Shown one piece after another: positions 59,123 through 64,000 of a stretch of 64,000 bases of DNA. Made by a program: the position numbers and the translations under genes. Source of the DNA: Ariolimax columbianus (Eukaryota; Mollusca; Gastropoda; Stylommatophora; Arionidae); the NCBI GenBank assembly GCA_036924085.1, contig JAVGWX010000005.1, forward strand, positions 96,710,730 to 96,774,729. The letters run 5' to 3'. Under the pieces are notes generated by a model. That model did not search any database. It was given only the letters and a program-made list of their open reading frames with translations, and was not told the DNA's origin. Position 1 is the first letter of the stretch. Every line of letters starts with the position of its first letter.

Positions 59123-60575
59123 GTAAGTTATATGGTTGGTCCCAAATGTTGCCATGACGGGATTGATATTTAGCATGAGCTCAATGAAAATGAAAAGCCT
59201 CAATGGAAGGCGCAATACACGGCGTATTTGAGTAGAATACTACCCCCTGTCCTCGCGACTTGACTGTTCTAATAGTAGGGGAAAGATGCGAATCTTTATG
59301 CCAGAATTCTCTGATTAGATTAAGCTAATAAACCATATATGGTATTTCATCTTGAAGAAAATTTGACTTTAAAAATCTGCTGCCTTACAAGTAAGGTCTG
59401 GTAATGTTGAAAAGCTATAACGAATTAGTTCAGATCAAAAGTCCTGATGAAAGCAAAATGTGCCAGTCCAGGTGTTAGTGCGACACCTTTTCTTAAATGT
59501 AAGACGGTAGAAGCATGTTATGCGTGTCTGGTAAATCACGCATAAAGTACTTATGTCACTCACAAGCACTATTAGGAGTAAGGAAATGAGTGGGCGATAC
59601 AGAGAGGGAGGGGGCGGGGTGGAACGGCCCTGCAATCTTACGTACAGCCAATAGTACTTCATGGATACGAGTCTTGGTCAACAAAGAAAAATCACTGACA
59701 GACAGAAGCAAAAATGTAGTCCGTGAGATTGTTTACCTCAGACAGCCCAGAAATGTAGTCCGTGAGATTGTTTACCTCAGACAGCCCAGAAATGTAGTCC
59801 ATGAGATTGTTTACCTCAGACAGCTCAGAAATGTAGTCCGTGAGATTGTTTACCCCAGACAGCTCAGAAATCACTGACAGGAACAGAAATATGATCCATG
59901 AGAAGAACGTTATTACCTCAGACAGCTCAGAAATCACTGACAGGAACAAATATATAATCCTTGAGGTTATCTCAGATAGCTCAGAAATAGCTGACAGGAA
60001 CAGAAATATAATCCATGATAAAGTTATTGATGACCAGGACATCGCATCTGGATCAGGCACAATATACTGACCGACCTATCTCTTCCATGTAGCTTTCCCT
60101 GAAAACAAGGCAGTCTGGCTGACAATACGTGCATTTACGTGATCTCCGTAGTAGTGAACATCATGCAGATGCAAACAAGCATAGCACAACTGCCTGAATA
60201 ACCACTGTCCACCTTCAGCACGCTCGAAATGTGAGAAAAGCTACAACCCGCCACTCGGAGAACTAAGGAATTAATGTTACCAGATAAAATCAACATAACA
60301 CTTAGCTAAAATTACAGGACAGACAACGTTCATTTGACATAACTGAGAAATGAGGGTCTGACTGGTCTTAACAAGAACAGATCGAAGGCAGGAAAATAGA
60401 TGGAGAGAAAGAGAGAGAGAGAGAGAGAGATGAGTTGAGTTGGCATGAGAAACTTGAACGTCACAAAGAATAAGTGAAAAAATGTTCAAAGAACGGATTG
60501 TTATAGAAAGAAGCGAGGGTTCAACAAAGTTACTTGACAGTAACACAATCATGATTTTGTTGTATCTGTTTTTAG
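59123..60575. other. intron of the split gene
   Basis: Starts GTAAGTTA and ends ATCTGTTTTTAG. Contains the compound repeat at 59700-60020 and a (GA)n run at 60409-60430. Confidence 0.65.
59700..60020. repeat. ~39-bp compound repeat in intron
   Basis: Left: four units with core GAAATGTAGTCCGTGAGATT then GTTTACCTCAGACAGC. Right: three longer units that share CAGACAGCTCAGAAATCACT and GACAGGAACAGAAATAT. The two unit types share the CAGACAGCTCAGAAAT junction. Confidence 0.85.
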
Positions 60576-60636
60576 ATAAGAATGGACTGTTAGAGCAGCC
60601 TATTGGTGGAGCTGATATCGTTACAATAGATAAAAG
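60576..60636 (+). CDS. internal coding exon of the unrecognised split gene
   Basis: 61 bp between a TCTGTTTTTAG acceptor and a GTAAGT donor. The first two bases complete the codon begun at 59122 (Asn); 19 codons follow (KNGLLEQPIGGADIVTIDK) and the last two bases AG are completed to Arg by the next exon. The Gly-rich middle probably forms a loop between helices. Phase continuity on both sides is the main support. Confidence 0.75.
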
Positions 60637-60911
60637 GTAAGTTGTTGATTATATGTAAATGAGAGGCTTGGAGAGATGCACAAAGCTTAGGAGACTAGGA
60701 GACATTGTTTGAGAATGAATTTGTAAATTGTCGACTTATGGTTAGTGGATGTATGGATGTTGTGGGTGAGTGAACTGATGAATGAATCGAAGAGTCGGTG
60801 AATGAGCGAACGTTAACATGGGTAGGTGGTTTGAAGACGCCGAGTTTGCAAATGTGGATTTCATTGATTTGGCTTAATATGTAGAGGGTTGAGTATTCTT
60901 TGAGTAATTCT

Positions 60912-61040
60912 GTCTGCGTGTATCTCTGTGTCTGCGTGTATCTCTGTGTCTGCGTGTATCTCTGTGTCTGCGTGTATCTCTGTGTCTGCGTGTATCTCTG
61001 TGTCTGCGTGTATCTCTGTGTCTGCGTGTATCTCTGTATC
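60912..61040. repeat. 18-bp minisatellite in intron
   Basis: Seven units of TCTGCGTGTATCTCTGTG in the intron between the exons at 60576 and 61147. Confidence 0.95.
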
Positions 61041-61146
61041 TGAGTATATTAGCAATACAATGCATATCACTTATTGTAAGACTGACATAAATTCAGACAC
61101 TCGATTGAGCTGTTTGTTTTGTTGTTCCCCATTTCTCGACTGCCAG

Positions 61147-61249
61147 ATTATTGACCTTGGAACAGACGGTGCACACACAAAATGTTGAACTGCCAGAGAC
61201 CTTTCATGAACTCAAATCAAAAGTGGACAATTTTAAAGAGAAATTAGAG
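61147..61249 (+). CDS. internal coding exon of the unrecognised split gene
   Basis: 103 bp with acceptor TTTCTCGACTGCCAG and a perfect donor GAG|GTAAGT. One base completes Arg, followed by 34 codons: LLTLEQTVHTQNVELPETFH and ELKSKVDNFKEKLE. Leu/Val spacing and high Lys/Glu content fit a coiled-coil helix. The exon ends in phase 0, so the gene must continue; no downstream exon in 61.25-64 kb is convincing (61652-61690 has usable borders but only 13 codons). Confidence 0.75.
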
Positions 61250-61902
61250 GTAAGTGTATGAGGAGGTATTGTGTTCACAGAAACTGACCAAGAAACAATT
61301 TATAAATTAACAATTATAATCTATTGGATGTCCAGGCTTTCTTACCAAGGCTAGGGAGAAATGAACAGGATCACTGCACATTTGTATGCATGTTGTAAGT
61401 CAACGTGAGAGTTCTACAAGTGGTTGGGAACTTCATGTACAATTAGTACCACAGAAACCAAGTCGGTGCTTTTTAAGAAGTTTTCTGCAAGAAGTTCAAT
61501 TGTTGTTGTGCCACAGTTCTCTTGCTGGATTTGAAAGTGATCACTATTGGTAATGCAAATATCGACCACGTGGATTACTTTGAATACATTGGCTCTATTA
61601 CATGACAGAGACAGCGCAAAGGAAATGAGGCGATTGTTTATATCTATGCAGAAAATAAATATACTCAAAACGAAAAATATAACCTACAAGGTAATGATTA
61701 GTCCTTCAAAAACAAAGAAATTTGGGGAGAAGAAATGTGGCAGTGTAAGGCGTTTAGAAGTTGCGCAGTACTTATCTAAACAGTTACATATATCCACACC
61801 ACGATACAACACACAGGAAAACGCAGTAAACACTATCCTGAATGGGACACGTGTCGTTTAATATGCATATTAACAAAAAGAACAAAGTACATCAACTAAA
61901 TA

Positions 61903-61941
<39 letters not shown>

Positions 61942-62487
61942 TTCGATTACTTTACGTATTCACACGAATATGTTCATGAATATGTTCCTAGCCGGCAGTC
62001 TTTCATCTTTGCAGAGCATTGTATAGTCTCAAGCAAGCAACGTGACTGTTTAATGGGCTTCTGTTAGTTGTCTGACTTAGCCATCACTCTAATTTGGAAC
62101 TACCCCCTCTTCGGAACTACCCCCAACTGTTATTAGATATTTATCCACGAATCTGTCACTCTAAATGTCGCAGCTGGTCGTGGCCCCCACCTCAGCTCCG
62201 AACACCCCCCCCCCCCCCCCCCATCTGTATGTACCAGTCTTTCTTCCACCTAAATTCATCGTTTCCGTTGTTGACCTAGTGTCAGACGATGATTAACCTT
62301 GGCATCCATTCAGGCAATCTTTGTTCAGAGTCGCCAGTCAAATCTCCCCTGCCATAAACGCCCATGCTCCAGCTGGAACTGTCACAGAAACTTTATTCCG
62401 TAATTCAAAACTGAAACAATTGGAAATATATTTTCGTATCGTGTGATTGTCTCTGCAGTGTCTGGGAGTATGGGGGTCATTTTATTT
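61250..62487. other. probable intron sequence, no exon recognised
   Basis: Contains (TA)n at 61905-61941 and a C18-19 run at 62203-62221. CTGGAACTGTCACAG near 62379-62393 resembles the right end of the 38-kb LTR, a weak match. Confidence 0.35.
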
Positions 62488-63200
62488 TTAAATTGCAGCG
62501 CTTAGGACCACGTGTGTCCACCACGTGCGTTGATCACGGCTTGACATCTGCGCCTCATTGATCGAATTCAGCGACTCAGTAACTTTGTGGAATATTCTGC
62601 CGCTCTGCAGGATTTCTTGGCGAAGTCGACGTCTTAGCTCGTACCGATCATGCTCAATTAATGACAAATCAAGTAAAATTGCTGACCAGGGCAAGATTGC
62701 ATGTTCCTGGCTTGGAGTTCATCAAGCACAACTCCGATAACATACGGACGGCCATTGTCCTGCTCAAACCCGATGTCTGGTGCAAGATTCAACGCAAAAG
62801 ATGCGATGTGGTTCTTTACGATTACGGTATCACAAGCCCTTAACAGCAGTCTTAAGATAAAGAGGTCTGTCCGATGATTTGTGCACATGCCTCTCCAGAT
62901 CATAATCTCTCAAATTCCATGACGAGCGCGCTCTTGAAGGCAATTGCTGGGGTAGTGCTCTCTTGTGTGTGTCGACGATACTCTCTGGCCATCATCTATT
63001 GAAAGGTTGATCCTGCATTTGTCAGTAAATAGTGCTGTCAGTGTTCATAAAAGCGCAGATGTCTGGCTCAGGCTAGTCTCGTGGCATGATGCCATGGCTG
63101 CAGAGTTGAACGAATAGCATGGCGTCTTGCACATCGGTCTTTCTCGCACAAAAGGTTCCTGACAGTAGCTGAAGTTATTCTTCTTGGTTCGGGAAGGGGG
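62488..63200 (-). pseudogene. Tc1/mariner transposase relic
   Basis: Minus-strand translation follows an IS630/Tc1-type transposase from N to C. It reads PRRITSATVRNLLCE (63,190-63,140), LFTDKCRINLSIDDGQRV (around 63,030, first catalytic Asp in FTD), THTREHYPSNCLQERARHG, MIWRGMCTNHRTDL, FEQDNGRPYV (second Asp), then LDLSLIEHDRYELRRRL (Glu 34 residues later, DD34E type) and a degenerate tail QRTWWTHVV for 'ARGGHT'. A frameshift near 62,690-62,700, stops near 62,920 and 63,075 and a 23-24-base G run at 63,196-63,219 break the frame. Terminal inverted repeats were not found. It probably lies in an intron of, or beyond, the split gene. Confidence 0.85.
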
Positions 63201-63289
63201 GGGGGGGGGGGGGGGGGTACTAACAGTAACAGTTGCTGACTGAGATCTGTTATGGCGTTACACTTCAATAGCAGAAAACAGAAAACTAT

Positions 63290-63520
63290 CGTTAACCATT
63301 AAGACCTTATCATTTATTTGCACGAATAATTGTTCCTACTAACTAAATATCAAATACTAAACTAACGCAGAGGATTCAAGCACTAGCTATTGATGGTACT
63401 TCCGAACTATTTTCAGGTTCTAAGTCTATTTGAAATAACATAAATCCTTAACTTAGTCTTAATTCAATCGTATTACAAATCGGTATTCCATCTAACTCGT
63501 TGTACCCTGCTGACATCTGG
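63290..63520 (+). mobile_element. fragment related to the 38-kb solo LTR
   Basis: AAGCACTAGCTATTGATGG at 63379-63397 and its neighbourhood (ACTAAACTAACG..., CTTAACTTAGTCTTAATTCAA) match 38283-38301 (AAGCATTAGCTATTGATGG) and flanks in the same order. Similarity is patchy and ends are not defined. Confidence 0.5.
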
Positions 63521-63619
63521 GCCGTCTACGTTGGGAATCATCTGAAGTCCTCTGGCAGGGTTGACTGCTTTAGTCTGTTGAGCGTATAATCATGACTTAA
63601 CAAATGGACTCCTGAAGGA

Positions 63620-63805
63620 GAATAGAGAGTTCGGGATTGTAATCCCAGGATTCTGGAAGAAGTCCTTTTTTCCAGCAGATTCATGAACCCAGAGACTTCG
63701 GAATGTTATCCCAGGATTTAGAAAGAACCAGTTTTTGCCACGACCAGTTTCACAAACCAAGAGATTTTTGGATGTTATCTCAAGATTTAGAAAGAACCCC
63801 TTTAT
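63620..63805. repeat. ~68-bp tandem repeat, three diverged copies
   Basis: Recurring phrases GGAATGTTATCCCAGGATTT / AGAAAGAACC and CACAAACCAAGAGA at about 68-bp spacing. Confidence 0.75.
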
Positions 63806-63832
63806 TTTGCCACGAGCCAATAGACAGATTGT

Positions 63833-64000
63833 AGAAAGGTCACTAGAAAGGTCACTATTCTTCCAACTGACACCAATGCAATGGTCCTACAGAAGTCGGT
63901 CTGCCTTCTAGATCTAGATTTACTTCTTGCAATAGTTTTTTCTTCTTCTTGCAATAGTTCTTTTCCTTCTTCTTACAGTAGTTATATTACTTCTTACAGT
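63833..64000. repeat. short duplications at the right edge
   Basis: GAAAGGTCACTA duplicated at 63834-63857; CTTCTTGCAATAGTT-type units (about 26 bp) from 63925 to the end, continuing beyond the window. Confidence 0.6.

Noticed and set aside
61652..61690. Further exon of the split gene (13 codons, KINILKTKNITYK)
   Set aside because: Borders and phase fit, but an alternative acceptor at about 61610 fits equally well and the peptide is too short to judge.
62281..62393. Complete second LTR ending at 62393
   Set aside because: Only about 15 bases resemble the 38-kb LTR end; start and target duplication could not be found.

Overview
This window reads as nuclear DNA of a metazoan. It has spliced exons with GT..AG borders, several decayed non-LTR retrotransposons (LINEs) with APE-type endonuclease and reverse transcriptase (RT) remnants, tRNA-derived SINE heads, an LTR, a Tc1/mariner relic and very many tandem arrays. 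LINE reading frames of the 'TYLGST...ACETWTVY' type, one with a C-terminal C2H2 finger, are common in molluscs and other lophotrochozoans. I infer a marine lophotrochozoan, probably a mollusc; the species cannot be read from the sequence. No bacterial operons, rRNA or intact tRNA genes were seen.

Layout. 0-8 kb: seven or more minisatellites, including a 2 kb G-rich (GGT)n-type array. 8.6-12.1 kb: a LINE RT fragment followed by a 2.66 kb array whose unit switches from 30 to 32 bp. 12-15.5 kb: small arrays and unique DNA. 15.5-18.2 kb: an internally deleted LINE (minus strand) flanked on both sides by one ~29-bp repeat. 18.8-26.2 kb: eight large arrays. 26.2-31.4 kb: mostly unique DNA. 31.4-34.3 kb: three arrays. 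34.6-39.9 kb: three LINE relics, one of which (36.0-39.6 kb) carries two minisatellites, a SINE and a solo LTR inside it. 39.9-46.1 kb: arrays and unique DNA. 46.6-50.2 kb: a minus-strand LINE with four minisatellites inside its RT frame and a second LINE nested in one of them. 50.4-57 kb: arrays, including 1.8 kb of a 33-bp unit. 57.87-61.25 kb: four phase-compatible exons of a split gene whose introns also hold minisatellites. 62.5-63.2 kb: a Tc1 transposase pseudogene; 63.3 kb: a piece of the same LTR family.

By my hand tally tandem arrays cover more than a third of the window. Nearly all long open frames are translations of these arrays and are not genes. The only host protein-coding signal I can support is the split gene at 57.87-61.25 kb (plus strand), of unrecognised function.

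The main discovery candidate is that at least six minisatellites lie exactly where LINE coding sequence should be. Their units translate into the LINE's own residues, and LINE sequence resumes on both sides. This points to tandem arrays being born in place inside dead retrotransposon frames, then acting as landing sites for further elements.
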